The translations under genes and the position numbers were made by a program. DNA of 64,000 bases from Hyalella azteca (taxonomy: Eukaryota; Arthropoda; Malacostraca; Amphipoda; Hyalellidae): NCBI RefSeq assembly GCF_000764305.2, contig NW_025933399.1, positions 124,001-188,000 of the forward strand. Reading direction: 5' to 3'. Shown here piece by piece: positions 26,251 to 39,928 of the stretch (its first letter is position 1; every line of letters starts with the position of its first letter). The notes under the pieces were generated by a model. It had not been told where the DNA came from, did not search any database, and worked only from the letters and a program-made list of their open reading frames with translations.

Positions 26251-29200
26251 TCTCCACCCAAATTCAAGCCCAAACTCAAGAAAAATTACAAAGTCTGCGG
26301 ATAAAAACATGCTATCAATTTCTATCTGAACTGAAAATCGAGGTTGTTTTGCTAATAATTCAAGTCAAATTGACGATCGTCGGGAGATTATCTATCGTCG
26401 TCATTCAAATAATTAATTAAAAGTAAAACTTTGCTCATTGGTCACCCTACATGAATGACATGAAAAAAACTTAGCGGAGTTGAGGGAATTTATTCCAGCT
26501 AATAACACACCGGTTTGCCTCTTTTTAGAGACACGTGAACTGAATTATAGTCCGAGATTCAGAGGCGGCTCAGCGAACTTTCAAACAACAAAAAATCTTA
26601 AACACATGTTGGAAGCTTCTAAAAAGCTGATGGACCAGATAACATCAATAAATGCTGAGACATTTTTGAAGGCATCGATCAGGAGCCTAGGGATGTGGAG
26701 GGCCAAGGCATTGTGTTCAAATTACCCGAGTTGAGTACCCGCCAGAATTTCATTAGGTGTGCCTCATTGCTCTCGTGATGAACAGCGACATGCGAATAAA
26801 AAAACTACCAAGCAGCCGCACATGTCTTGTCGATTGGTCGATTTTTCTAACTGGCAAAAATCAAGTTTAGTTGGTATAGGTAAATTTTCCATACGCAACG
26901 CTTCCCTATACGGAATACGGAGATTCAGAATGGCCGAATTTCTTAAATACAATTCCACTACTTGATGCTGCGGTGCGATCGAATTTAAGTTTTATAGTTG
27001 ACACATTATCGTTTTCCGTTCTCTACGGGCCATGTCAAAGTTTCACACAGTTGGTTCAAAAGCAATTTTAGTATTGGCAAAAATCGTCTTACGAGTATCA
27101 GTGTTTATAAAACGGAGTTTCATTCTAGCTGGATTTGATCAAAGTTATTGAACATAATAACATTCAATATTTCAGCATGGACATTTACAGAAATTTTGCA
27201 TCAATCAAAATTAATCAGGCAAAGACGCTAAGCTACAAGCATTCAGGATTTTTCACGGACGCAGTTTACAAGAACATTCAATAGTAAGTTTCATTTCAAC
27301 TTTCTTCAAAGAGCGCTTCGTGTATTAATGTTAAAGCCTCATCAAGATAACCACAATTTCTATCGCTACAAGAGTTCTGTTACACGCGTCCTTTAGTCAG
27401 ATACAATGCAAAACTTACTGAATATCATTTTATTCAGAGGTAATTGATGACAGAACTAAGCACTAAATCGCATACAGCGTCGGCATCAAGAGAGGCAGGC
27501 AGCAGAGCTTGCTCCTCGCCTGCCGCCTTCACGGCTACAAACAATTTGAGCGCGGCCATTAGAATCAACACTCCAGGCTTTTGACGTGCAGACAATGACG
27601 GACGCCTGGCAATCAAGCACAATGGGCTGGTAGAATAAACCATCAACTGGCGCCGTACTATTGAAAATAGTTACGAGTTTGTAGATCCGTCAGCCAATTG
27701 TTGACGAGAAATCGGCCGCTATACGTGTGGCTTAGCAAGTTATGAATGTACGGTCCGTCCCTTATCGTCAACATCCGAGAGCGAAGTTACTGTATGCAAA
27801 TCTTCAGCCAGGAAAACGGTTCAGCCATTTATTTTTCGAAGTTATTTCCTACCCAAAAAATGTCGTTTCTAAGCAGTGACGGGCGCATTGAAATTTTTAC
27901 ACAGGACAATAATTCTATGCTCATACCTCTCCCCAAACGATCTCGGATAACCCAAGAAACGATGCAAGTCCAAGTACAAACATCGTACAACAAATTAAAT
28001 GCAAATTTATTTGAAGAATTCATATATTATTTCAAATCCATTTAATTTAGAAATACGAGGGTATCAGAAACGTCCTAAGTGAAAGAAACCTAACCATACC
28101 ACAATAATTCTGCAAGCATGAACATGCCTAAAGTACTGGATTTATATAGGGTCATCCATGTCACAGCGCGCACAAGCAAGTTTACTTATAAAGTATTCAG
28201 AAACAACTAAGTAAACATTCTTCTACCCGTATTTTTCAACCGCACAGCAGCATCGCACACGAGCTGTCGTAGCGCACCGTCTACATACGATCGAGTGCAT
28301 GTCATTCTTATTGAAGCGTCACACATTTCATAGATATTTTAGACTTAAACAGTTCTCTCCTACTTATAAGTTCATCAAGAAGGAAATTATCAGCCCTGAA
28401 TAGAATTTCTGATCAGTTAGGGCTTACTATTCAGTTATCAGTCCTCAACAGTACAGGTTTCTCATTATGAATTACAGCCAGCCTCAGATGACTGTACTCA
28501 TGAAGTGAATAGGACAACAGTATCAAGAGAACTGTTATGAAACATTGTCATAGCCACTTCACTTGTCGTATGAAAAGTAACTTTGCAACTTCTCCCCGAG
28601 TTATTTATCTGATGTCAAAACTAAAATATCCTGTGCCACATCCAGAAAAGTTTCAGGACATACAGGACGGCAACGAAATCAGAAAGAGAATATGTAGGTA
28701 CTTCGTCACACTCCAGTGACCAATTGCAATGGCAATCAGGAGAATAACAATTGTATTCTCGTACACAAATAAAATAGCGCACAATATGCAGGTTTCGAAT
28801 AATGTCAGACCGCTACCACAAATAAATGGTAATAATCTGTGGCTTTGTTTGGTGCTAAATTGCGTGGAACAAGCAACAACCACGAGACTAAAAGCCTTTA
28901 TAGCCGTTGTCCGTACCATAGGGCATATCCTGCCTATTTATCTTTTGACAGAATCGTAGAAAACGCAGGCGAACTCAACCCGTGGAGGCACGTTAGCGGC
29001 CGTCGAGCCTCATTAGTGTACGATGGCGGCTAAATATCGTCTCATGAGGCTCAGTTGTACATGAGCCAACAATGATAACATAAACACACTCTGTAGTTCA
29101 ATAAATGAAGCAAGACTATCATTAATTCGTTAAGGTAGTATAACAATTAATTCACATATTTATTTTCTTCATTTTTTCAAAAATAGCCATAGTAGAGTAA

Positions 29201-32200
29201 AAAACATTTGTGAAATAACAGCAAAGCTAATCAACGAGGTACTACAAGAATATACATATTTGATCACCAACAGAATACAGTTGTAGAATATATGATAAAG
29301 AGGAACACATACTAGGAAAATATGACTAAATAGAATGAGCAAAATGAATTAAATTACTTTTTTGAGCGTACATCGGATCCCAAGCAAAATTCAACGAAGA
29401 TGTATAAATTGGTGTTAAAATCTTTTATCAGAATAGGAGCATCCGAGCTGTAGCTGAGCGCATGGATTCAATTCTAAACTTCTCTCTTTCCTAAGACAAT
29501 TGTAAATAATTAAATTCTTTCATAACATTTAATTCTCACTAAAACATGATTAAAAACGCCCAAAAATAAAATAGCAAGGTCATGAAAGATAAATCCACAT
29601 AAACAGTTCCTCGAAAAAAAATCGGCAAAAGAATCGTTGCCGAATTGATCGAAGGGTGCGACCCGAGGACTTGATTGATTTGTAAACACGAGCCCGGACG
29701 ATGAAACAACATCAGCGGCGTGAGCCTTCAGTTAAACGTTTATGTTAACAATGCAGCTTTTCCGGGTGTTGGAAATGCTCAATAAAATCAAATTACAAGA
29801 AAAAATACGCTGCATGAAACGAAAAAGATCGGCAGCCCCTTGTTCTATTCAGCTCCAACTAGGGCAAATATTTCGAGGGGAGTGTAATTTAAATACCGAT
29901 TCAAAGAAAGCTTCCATGCAAGTTATTGCAATATGTGGAAATTCATTCTCCCAAGTATTAGGGCTCGTTTCAAATTCAGAAGAGCCACCGATGATTTCTA
30001 AGTCGAATTTCTTGACCAGATTGTAATCGAACACAACAAATAAAAATAAGTGTAATTCTGACAAGCACATAATACATCACTCACGTCGTCGCAAACTTGT
30101 AATAATAATACTACTAACAAGTGGGTCCTAGAACAAATTTTTTCAGAATGTCAGTGTAGGATCATCTAGGATGTTCCCCTCAGTTGCCACCCAACCCTAG
30201 CTACACATCAGAGCCACGTCGTCTCATTTTACCCTTCACATCGTTCCCATTGATGCCTTCAAAGACTTTGATAGCTAGCCATGAAGAGCAGCAAGCCATT
30301 AAAATTAATATCAGGTCACCTAGAAACAAAGTTTCCGACGTGGCCGCATTGATTTACGGACTCAGATCGACACTAAAAGCTAGCTTCGCTCTCTCTGATG
30401 GTCTGCGCTCAGCAATAAAAGCCGTCACTCACAATGCCTCGACTGATGAGCGACACCAGCGTCCTAATAACTCCCAGTTGCGCTGTGGTCTATAAAACAC
30501 AATTCTATCGAGTAGCCTTCCTGCCATAAATATCGATTGCATTCAATTTATCAACTGCCTTGTACGGAGAAAAATATCTCTCTCTCTGACTCTCTCTGAA
30601 ATGACCCTCGACTCAGTTGAATTGCTCCAGTATACGAATAATGCAGTTAACTGCCTGTGTTGACACCGCTATGGAACTCAATCAACTCATCGTATTAAGT
30701 ACCTCAATTACGTAGCCGAATTACTGAAGTACTTACATAGAAAATGCAAAGCGTTGAAGTAAACTCGCGCATGTCTTTCTGGAAACAATTGAAAACGGAG
30801 GTAAGAAATTACCTCTGAGCTAGGGTAGCAGTTCATATCCAACTGAGATATATGTCCCGCAGAATTACAGGCAACAAAGTTGGAAATTTTAGGTCTAAAT
30901 GAATAAACGATTACCCTATTGAAAACTAATTAAAATGTAATCAGCGCTGCAAAATAATAGTGAGGTCATGAGTTCATTTAGTCTCATATTCTTTAGCATC
31001 AAAAATGTGGTCAACGGTTGATTTCCATTCATTGAGTATAACCCATTATTAGTATTAATTGTGACCAAACTTTGCTGACAGAAAGCTTGAGGCTGACAGA
31101 CGCTCTGTGGTCGGCAATGCAGCCTGTCCGAACAGTCATGGAGATCTCAAGCATATCTTGCGCAAAATTAAAACATTGCCTTTCACTGAGAGGTTACACT
31201 AGAAGAAGTTCAAAAGTGCGAAATTTCAAGTAATGACAAAAAATGTGTTAGATTCAATCTTTGCCATAACGCTAAAAAATTATAAATAAGCTTAGACTTA
31301 TAGCTCCGGCTTAGTTTTATTTTTTTGCTACTGACTCATTAGTTGTCGCGGAAAGATTCAACTTTAACTTTATTTCTGAAATTCTCCCACTGAACACGAA
31401 TTTCCACAGTCCCTCGTCAACTTCCACACGGTGAAATGTTTAGCAGCCGCAACTCACGCAAACGCTAGAACCAAACAGCGGTGCCAACATGCCACCAAAG
31501 AGAGGCCAGCACCAACAACATCTTATGTCTCCGCACACGACATGTCCATCACAACTTCTGACCCGCGCGCGACAATCCGCACATTTCTTGACAAGGAAGC
31601 AGCCATCACAGTCCGCTCAATGAGTCGACTGCAGGCACTTCAGGCCCATTCGTAAACAACAAAATATATGCTTTTGAAGGGGTTTCATATTGCCCGACAA
31701 CTTTGAAATGATAGATTTTCATTGAAGAAAACGTAAGAAATGAACACTAATGAAATGTGTAATTCGTTTTGTTTCCCCTCACCTCGCAATTGTTTCCTAT
31801 AAACGCCAAGTTCTTTAATAGAAATATGAACGACAATATTCATGGCGCGGCCATCATATGAATGCAAGGCAAAATTACCTTGCTGCACATCGGAATAAAA
31901 AATAAAGTTGTAACAGCAGTTTCTCGTTTGTTCTTTGTAACTATGAAGAATTAAGATCGGATTGAAATAACGGCATTCATTTTGGTACTTGTTACAACGC
32001 ATCCCGTCGACGAGTTCACGAATCAGGAATCAGTAATTCCTTCAATTGTACATGTACCGTGAAAGCAATGCAGTCAGGACTGGTAAGAGCACAATATTTG
32101 TCTATGGTCCGTGCATGGCAGGGTCGAAAGGCGGCTCAATGGCTGGACGTTGGGGCAGCTAAGGGTCATCTCTCGAGAGGGAGAAACAATGCAAGTAATG

Positions 32201-34555
32201 AGGACGTCACGCACGCATACCAAGCGCCTACAATAGCGTCAACAGCGCGCCTCATACACTTAACAATGGTGTGGACATGGACGGAAGAGCGGCTTTACTG
32301 CCCGTGTCGTAGAAGCAGGAGTGGCTACTGGACGATGACACAATTACCTAGATTGTCTTGATTGTGTCCGCACTAGTGGGGGAGATGCAATCTAGCACCG
32401 AGATGGCAAGGTCGTTCTTCTGGTTTGGCCTAGATTTCTCTATCGAGGTATCGCTTTAGAATGTACTATCTATTCAGAGGTTCATTAAGCAAATAGCGTA
32501 CTATATATTGTCATCTTACCACTAGCCTTTTAGGCTTAATTACAAAATAGAAATTTCAGGATGATAAATAATCGGGCCCACATCCGAAGCTCACACCGAC
32601 ATTTTAAGCGAATGGAAACACCAGGATAAAACTAGATAGAATATCCACACATGTGCATTTATTTCTCGTTCTTTGAGATGGCCCAGAATCTGGACAAGGG
32701 CAGGATGGAGGGTGCCATGAAAGGGAATAACGCGCACAAAATTGTCAGAAATCGGTGGAAAATCCAACCGCTTGGACAAGATGTCGACGATGCTACCGAG
32801 TAACGGGCGTTCTGCTGCATGCGTCGCAACTTTGTGTCATCACTTATTGGGGCAGCGATGTCTTGCGGGGGAGTTAACTTTGAAGCTATGATGTTCATAA
32901 CACACAGGAATACGCTACATTTACTCGCATCACGCACGATTGCGATGGTATTTATTGGTTTTATTGAAATGTTTAACTAACGGCGTAGGTAGTTAATTTG
33001 ATTTTGAGCTGTCAACTATAGCAGCTCACGTTCTCTGAAAGTCGGACGGATCAAATCATACTTCTAAACTGTCACAAAATCAACAGGAGCGGAATTCAAA
33101 ACTAATTAAAATCAACTCTTAGTTTCACATCAGACGGATTTCCTTGAAAACTACTAGTAAATCTTGTATTTATCTAAGCAGATAGCCGCAACATAAAAAA
33201 TAATTCTCTAAGCAAGGTTAGAACTGAATGATGTGGGCCTTGAATTAAAGGCATAATTCAGCATGGCAGTTAATAAGTACATAAGGATTCCTGCATGAGC
33301 GTATAGCGACCAAAATTTCATCAATAAAGAACTTCGGATCACAGCACAACATGCAGTTTGCAATCACGTGTCGGACTTCCAGTTGAGTCCTACTTCATCT
33401 TTCTTATAGGTTAATCATTAGAAAATTAGTATCTCAATTGCAAAACATAACTTGATGAGTGTGCACGACTTCAGCCGAATGATGCGAACTTTTTAAGGTG
33501 CTCAACGGCAACACATTCAGATTTAGATCTCAATTCCCCAAATGAAGTGAGATAAATTAAAGGACGGAGTAAGAGCATAAAAAACGGCCAAATAAAGCAC
33601 CGCTCTCGTAAAAAGCCACTTTGGGGTAAACCGCGACGAAAGAGTTGGGTTTACGACGCAACGGTGGTCAGGGTATTGGGGCTGATCACAGCCACGTACA
33701 ATTACAACACATGGAAGCCCATGAAAATAAATTATCCATAAACGTCCTGGCTTCATGAAACTTCAGCTAAAACCGGACATGAATTATTCACATAGAATAA
33801 TTCATTATCTATACATGTACCAGTACTTCAACATACTCTCTTACATTACTTGAGTACATCCCATAACTAGAATGATAATTCATTAAATCACCGTTTTTAA
33901 AGTACTAATACAAAAAGCAAGAAAACTTCATTTCAATCAATTCAATTTTGACAACAAAAATTTATAAAGTTTCTGCATGACTGGCAGCTTTCTTGATGTA
34001 ATTTATGTCACGACTCATCAAAAGCTTATGCATATGACGATTATTGACGACAGGAAACAAGTTTAACCAGCCAAGTGCGGGAAGGTTAACGCCACACAAT
34101 GCAAGCTTGCAAGGCGAAGCATCGCCGATTAAAGGAAGGAAATTCAAGGTTGAAGCTCAGGAAGGAGACGCTAGCAGCGCCAGATAGAGCATCACTATAT
34201 AAGCCAGACGGCCCTTATGATGCTCAAGCCACATTAAGCCAGATGGATATCTTCTGAAACGTAATAAATATTTGCTGCTGCTGCTCTACCTGCATCGGCA
34301 CCATATGAATTTAAATTACAATAACAACAAACATTAAATGACTGCTCATGCACACTCTACAATCACTTGCACAAAAGAAATAAAAACTAAAACTGAGAGG
34401 AGAAAATAAGCAGATGAACGGAAAAAAGCAAGAGTCTAAGGAGAGAGATGACGGAGAAAAAATGCGTCATTAAATAGAAAAAATTCAACAAGCTGCATAA
34501 AGAGACAAAATTAGAAGCGTAAAAAACAATAAGGCAGCTTGAGAATGTGAGGGAA
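26251..34555. other. Featureless 8-kb stretch
   Basis: No gene, RNA or mobile element is supported. The plus frame 26459-26734 encodes a moderately protein-like peptide (about 91 codons, including NTPVCLFLETRELNYSPRF) that I cannot assign. A (CT)n run lies near 30573. Other frames of 90-105 codons (30184-30495, 31685-32002, 32059-32361, 32659-32937) show no family resemblance. Confidence 0.45.
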
Positions 34556-34712
34556 GTCGTAACAGAATAAATAAAACACTAATAAATATAAATAAATTTA
34601 TAAATAAATATAAATAACTTTTAAAATGAATATAAATAAATTTAATAAATAAATACAAATAAATGTAAAAATAAATATAAATAAATTGTAAAAAATAAAT
34701 ATAAGTTTGTAA
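34556..34712. repeat. AT-rich simple sequence, (TAAA)/(ATAAAT)n
   Basis: Interrupted AAATATAAATAAAT motifs fill about 150 bases. The lack of C and G makes the minus strand open over 116 codons, giving a Tyr/Ile/Phe/Leu-rich peptide that is a composition artefact. Confidence 0.85.
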
Positions 34713-34930
34713 AAGAAATAGGTTGGAGAGAGAAAGCAGTGGGTAGATAGTAAGCGACGTGCGGCGTGGTCGTGTAGCTGTGCTAGTGAGAGGCAGCAGC
34801 TGGGACGTCACAATGCCCAGAGTGTCGCATGCCACGCTACACGTCGATCAATAGACCGGGCAGAGTGCGAGCTCGCTGCACCCATGGCCTCTTATGCCAT
34901 CGTCAGCACAGACATGACATATTAAATCAA

Positions 34931-35036
34931 ATGTTGATGTTGATGTGTGTTATCAACATAACACATATGATTGTTATGTTGTGTGTTATCAACATAGCAC
35001 ATATCAACATATCATGTCATGACATATCACATATCA
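34931..35036. repeat. Degenerate repeat with internal palindromes (GTTATCAACATAACAC)
   Basis: TGTGTTATCAACATA occurs twice, offset by about 36 bases. Each copy can fold on itself (GTGTTAT against ATAACAC). The perfect palindrome ATGTCATGACAT follows near 35014. The tract resembles a small self-complementary minisatellite. Confidence 0.65.
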
Positions 35037-35984
35037 ATTCCCAGACATATAAACAGAAAATGGTATCAAGTAACACACTTATGGATGTAACCAGCTTGAA
35101 AATTCTCAATATTTGTGTGGTATAACATGAAGATGTCGAACTTACGAGATTAATGCCATACGATACAAGGATGATCAGTTAGCTGGACATCCTATGGTCG
35201 CGTAGCACTAGAACCATCAACACTGGTAAGGTGATCTACAAACATCAGGATTACTTCTCGTCCACTACGCAAAGCTCAACTACCTAGACATTTTATTGCA
35301 GTGCCGAAGAATCTGTGTAAAAGCAGCATAAATTACAATAACACGTTAAGTAAAAAAATTATTGGTCAGACCAAACAAGTCGCTGGGAATATTTGTCGTA
35401 CGGTAATTGAGATGAAAAGGCCCGACAGCGACAGTTTCTGCGTCCACAGCAGAGGAAATGTTTGTCTGCAACCAATGCGGGTAACATTTGCTTCAAAAAA
35501 TTCCTGTCTTGAAAAGCCTAAATGTATCCTATTGAAGTTAGTCCGCAAAAAAAAAAACATTACAAGAACACACTTTCCAATTTTTTATTATTTTTAAATC
35601 GATAATAACAGCCAAAAATCATACGTTACTACCATATATACATTAACAATTAAAACAAGCATTATTAAACGAAAATAAAATATTAATAAAAGATTGCTGA
35701 ACAAAAAAGTACCTATGTAAGTTCAAAATTGAGTTGAACTATATAACTATTAGCGTCACTGCTTTCGAGACTTCTTCCTTGTTAGAATTTTCAAGCGCAG
35801 TGAAAAAAATTTGGTTTCATTGATAACACAGTCAAAGATAAGTAGGCGCTTAAATGGCTCTGGTTTAAGTAGGCGCTCGTTTCAGCCCAAGAAATGCTCT
35901 GAGTATTCTCATATACATTTAAAAATGTCGTCGAAGCTTTAAAACTGGAACACAGAGCCGTTACGGAAAGTTAACATCAAAAGA

Positions 35985-36134
35985 AGTAATTAACACAGAG
36001 AAGAGAAAGGACGAACAAAGAAGGGTTGCCAACGGATCGCATTCAAAAACGGTTCACGAGAAAATTGAGTGTGACGCTTCAATTTGGTCTGAAGAGAAGA
36101 AATCAAGGCACGAGTCACCCAGCTGCAGGTAAGC
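35985..36134 (+). pseudogene. Possible LINE reverse-transcriptase C-terminal remnant
   Basis: A plus-strand frame of about 49 codons contains TDRIQKRFTRKL. This resembles the (R/I)-V-Q-R-R-F-T-R motif near the end of CR1/jockey-type reverse transcriptases, but the following residues do not continue the family pattern. The frame is then interrupted, in frame, by CAGGTAAGC, a donor-like sequence. One ten-residue resemblance is weak evidence; a chance match is quite possible. Confidence 0.2.
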
Positions 36135-36830
36135 TTGTAGTTTCCCACAGTTCTTCACACACACAACTGCTACTTATTCAGTTATATACAGCACCCAATT
36201 GGGGCTATTTGAATGCACACAGGCTATAGAGGTCAAAACTCGTGCGACCGCGAAATAAGGTATCCTAGATATCTCACAATTGTATAGCAACAGGTCTAAT
36301 TGGAAGGAAATAGTTTTAAAAGCGACATTTTCTCTGATTATGTTAAAGGAAATACTAATTGATTACTACGAGAGCTTCTCGAATTTTACAAAAATTTAGA
36401 TTTAAAAATATTCAAAACAAACATGTCGACAAAACAGTATTACATATAATTTGAGATATGACATTCGAAACAGGAAGAGACATAGAGACTGCATGATTTT
36501 CAAATAGACAAAGATTGAAACAAAACCAATGTTTAACTGAACACAGGATAAAAATATTGCGCCCCTGAATACATGGGATTTTGAATACAGACGAACGCTC
36601 AATTTAAAATAAATGAATACGCAGACTGTGCTGCAAAAAAAAATTAATCACATTTTCACACTGCATGAATTGTAATTCTAATGAATGGCGCCCAACAAAC
36701 TTTATTCCAGCATAAGTAGCGAGCATCGAACGCAAAATGATATTCAATTACTGTTTACAGATAGAAAGAAGTTCACAGACGAGACGCCATCACAGAGCGG
36801 GCGGAGATGCCGGGCTTTATAGGCAGGACG

Positions 36831-37040
36831 CAGCACAGCACGCGGTGCGTCGGTGATGCTGGCCAGCGTCATGCCACGCGTGCAGGAAGGGATGCTGAGG
36901 CAAGGGACAGCACAGCACGCGGTGCGTCGGTGATGCTGGCCAGCGTCATGCCACGCGTGCAGGAAGGGATGCTGAGGCAAGGGGCAGCACAGCACGCGGT
37001 GCGTCGGTGATGCTGGCCATCATCATGCCACACGCGCAGG
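36831..37040. repeat. GC-rich tandem array, 77-bp unit, 2.7 copies
   Basis: Units start at 36831, 36908 and 36985. The first two differ by one base (A/G at the last position). The third is identical for about 35 bases and then decays after GGCCA. The unit is much richer in G and C than the flanks and is open in several frames, which explains overlapping open frames here. Recent amplification is likely. Confidence 0.93.
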
Positions 37041-37531
37041 TTTAGCGTCACCGCATGTCAATATCTCAATGCACGTGTAGCCGCACGCGTCGCAAGGCCA
37101 GTTTTTGCCGCGGCCTAAATAAGATTAGCGACCAGCAGTGCATCGCCCATTGCTTATAAGCCCCCAACAATAACAAGCTTTTGATCGTTGCCGAGCTGGA
37201 GGATTAGCATCATTAGCGATTAGATTAGGGTGTAAAACGATCGTTAGGAAGATCTAAATAAAGCCTATGGGATTTTTCTTCTAAAAAGTTTCAAATTAGT
37301 GAACAATAAAAAAGAACATGAAGCTTAACAAACACACTATAGCGCCTGACATAACCTTACTTGAAAATAATGTATTCATAGAATACATTGAACACGTTTA
37401 TACAAAAACTAAGCTGGCGATTTTTACTATGTAAACACACAAGAAAACGCCAATAATAAGCAGGATTTATTTTCATGCCTGCAATTAATAGATGAAGTAA
37501 TGTGATGGGGTTCTACATCAAGGAAAATTAG

Positions 37532-37772
37532 TGAGAAAATAATACTCTTTATAAGGCTTTCGTTAAAGACTGCGTAAAATTAGCAAAGACACGAAAATTA
37601 GACAATTTCAGTGATTTAGAAAAGATAGTTGCAACAAATGAGATTCGTAAACTACTAACGTCTATAGTACGTACATCGCAGGATGGGAACATCTTCATGC
37701 AGCCTACGGGAAAAGGTCGAACTTTTACAGGCATGCGCAATAGAACCTTAGTGTTGTGCGTTGTGAACAAGC
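37532..37772 (+). CDS. Possible internal exon, unrecognised
   Basis: A plus-strand frame that opens after a stop at about 37529 runs stop-free through AAGCAG at 37772. It is followed directly by GTAAGA, a consensus splice donor. The peptide (for example VKDCVKLAKTRKLDNFSDLE and later NIFMQPTGKGRTFTGMRNRT) has balanced charged and hydrophobic residues. No ATG lies in the first two thirds, so it would have to be an internal exon; possible weak acceptors are ATTAG at about 37530 or TATAAG at 37555. I recognise no family. The opposite strand is also open, and frames of this length occur by chance here, so confidence is low. Confidence 0.22.
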
Positions 37773-37773
37773 A

Positions 37774-39826
37774 GGTAAGATATGATAATTTAGGCCGAAC
37801 AGATATTATAATTCATGCAGGGAAGATACTATAATTTAATCAGGCACGATCCAGCCTATGCAGGCCTATTCAATCGGGAAAGGCTTCGGTAAACACGGCG
37901 GTTAGACGGAATAATCGTATGCATTTAGCACCCCATATAAACATCGTTAAGATCATCACGAAATGTACTTTATGAAGGTTAAAAATATTGTTAGTACATC
38001 ACACATCATCGTGTGGAGGTTACATAATCGATGGTTACATCGGACATTGATAAACTGCTAATACTTCACGTGGTTACGGGATATTACACACAATCACCAA
38101 TTATATCGACTGTCATTGTAACGCTCATGAGTCAAAAAATATAAACCTTATTAAAGCGCAATGTTCATTTTTATACAAAATCATTCGTCCTTAAATGATA
38201 ATGGTAAAAACCTTCGCGCACAATTTGTTAAGTACACTCTGACATAAAACAGGGAATAAAATTATAGTAATTAAAACAAGCCCATCTTGCAAAACTCTCC
38301 TATATGTATATATACAGTAGATCGGGAGTATGCATGGAGGGATGAACAAGAGCAGTTATAAAGTACACTCAATCTTTATGAAAAACGTCTGCATATTTAT
38401 AATGTATTGAATATCTGGAGCTATCAATTCACTTTCAATCAAATTCGGCCTCAATAGCTGTTCAATTTTGTACCATGACTCGTGCAAAAAATCCCCTCAC
38501 GACGAGTGATTTAAAGAGGGTCTCTGACTTTCGCCCCCCTATCAGACTCAGAGTACAATTTTATTTTGTAAACACTCAACGATTTAATGTTTTTGCAAAT
38601 GATGTTCTTAACTTAACTCATAGCAGTTCGGAGGCTTACCCTGGAAGAGCACTCAATACTTTTATAGGTCATAAAAATCTTTGGGCATCTCTTAGTTGAA
38701 TTGAAATTCGAGCAGACATTCGTTCGGCTCGGTTCTCTGTTGAAATCAAGTTTACATTTCACGCAGAGGCAACACCGCCACAGCCGGTCTGAAAAATTAG
38801 GGAGTCTCACTCAATCATTTTCATTTCAAACTGTAGTAGCAAAACGTGAAGATTTATAACTGTAAACTCATATTACAGTTAAATGATTGTAGTTGGCTTC
38901 GTTAGAGTAACGTTTAGAGACCGAATACTACTTCTGACAGTATGTTTACAGCACTCAATGTATGCAGACTTTTTTCAATTACTGCAAACATTTCAAGCAG
39001 TGAGAAGTGCGACTCACAATGCACACCTCATGGATAAAGATGAGCATAGAAACGCACCTCTAAAGCAAATGAAGAATCTGCGTATATATTGGTCATGAAT
39101 AGACGCAGTAGTTATAAACTAAACGACATATAGAAATATCGATTTCGAAAAAAACTGTCCAAGTTTTACAAACATTTTCTAAGAAGTGAACGCGCACACA
39201 ATGTTTCTTCACCTATGTAGCTCAAAAATATTCACCTCTGTTGACATTCGTTTATTCACAGCGCGGGATGAAAACACCTCATTAATTTTTTTCTGTCATT
39301 CTTAGGGCCGGAATACGGAGTGCTGACTATAATGTATTCTAATGGCTATTCGTCGACTTTTGGAGCGCGAAGATAAAAAAATTGGGCGTCAGCCTAAATC
39401 TTGAAACCCATCCAAATCTATCCCTGGACATCGCGTAAAACGCAGGAAATAATATCAAAGGCCGAGTAGAGATCACTAGCAATCAGGCGTTGGAGTCTCC
39501 ACCGCAAGAGTTTGCGCTTAGATTAGAAAAACTTGCAAATGTGTCACAATTTAGCAGCGCACTCTGGGAAGACAAGAGGCAAGTTTGTTTATGTTGACTT
39601 TGAATAAAGGTGGTTTGTGTGATTTGGAAGTAACAAACACCTTAATATTACTTTCAATTTTTTCAATCGTGTTCGTTCCACCTTTTGGTTGCGCAACATA
39701 CTTCCAAACACATCTTGAAATATCCTCTAATGTCTTTCTGTAAAATGCGTTATGTTGTATCCTATACGAGGCGTAGAGCTAGTAATCAGATTAGAGGAGA
39801 ACAGCGTGGCCTCTGGCATTGTACGG
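37774..39826. other. Unannotated stretch
   Basis: Nothing supported. Short frames at 38475-38699 and 38883-39098 on the plus strand have no recognisable motif. Confidence 0.5.
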
Positions 39827-39928
39827 GCAGACTGCAGAGTAGCATGTTAAGCGTGACGGAGCAGACTGCAGAGTAGCATGTTCAGCGTGACTGAGCAGAC
39901 TGCAGAGTAGCATGTTCAGCGTGACTGA
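39827..39928. repeat. Tandem array, exactly three 34-bp units
   Basis: Units at 39827, 39861 and 39895 each begin GCAGACTGCAGAGTAGCATG. Units two and three are identical; unit one differs at two positions. Clean boundaries and near-identity indicate a young array. Confidence 0.93.

Noticed and set aside
32591..32815. Minus-strand frame with a segment VIPFHGTLHPALVQILGHLK, considered as a retroelement piece
   Set aside because: Resemblance to Penelope-like linker motifs was too loose and no flanking domain was found.
34485..34835. 116-codon minus-strand frame resembling a membrane protein
   Set aside because: Its Tyr/Ile/Phe/Leu-rich peptide is produced by the (TAAA)n-like simple sequence.
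36744..37051. Overlapping Arg/Ala/Cys-rich frames on both strands
   Set aside because: They are readings of the GC-rich 77-bp tandem array in several frames.
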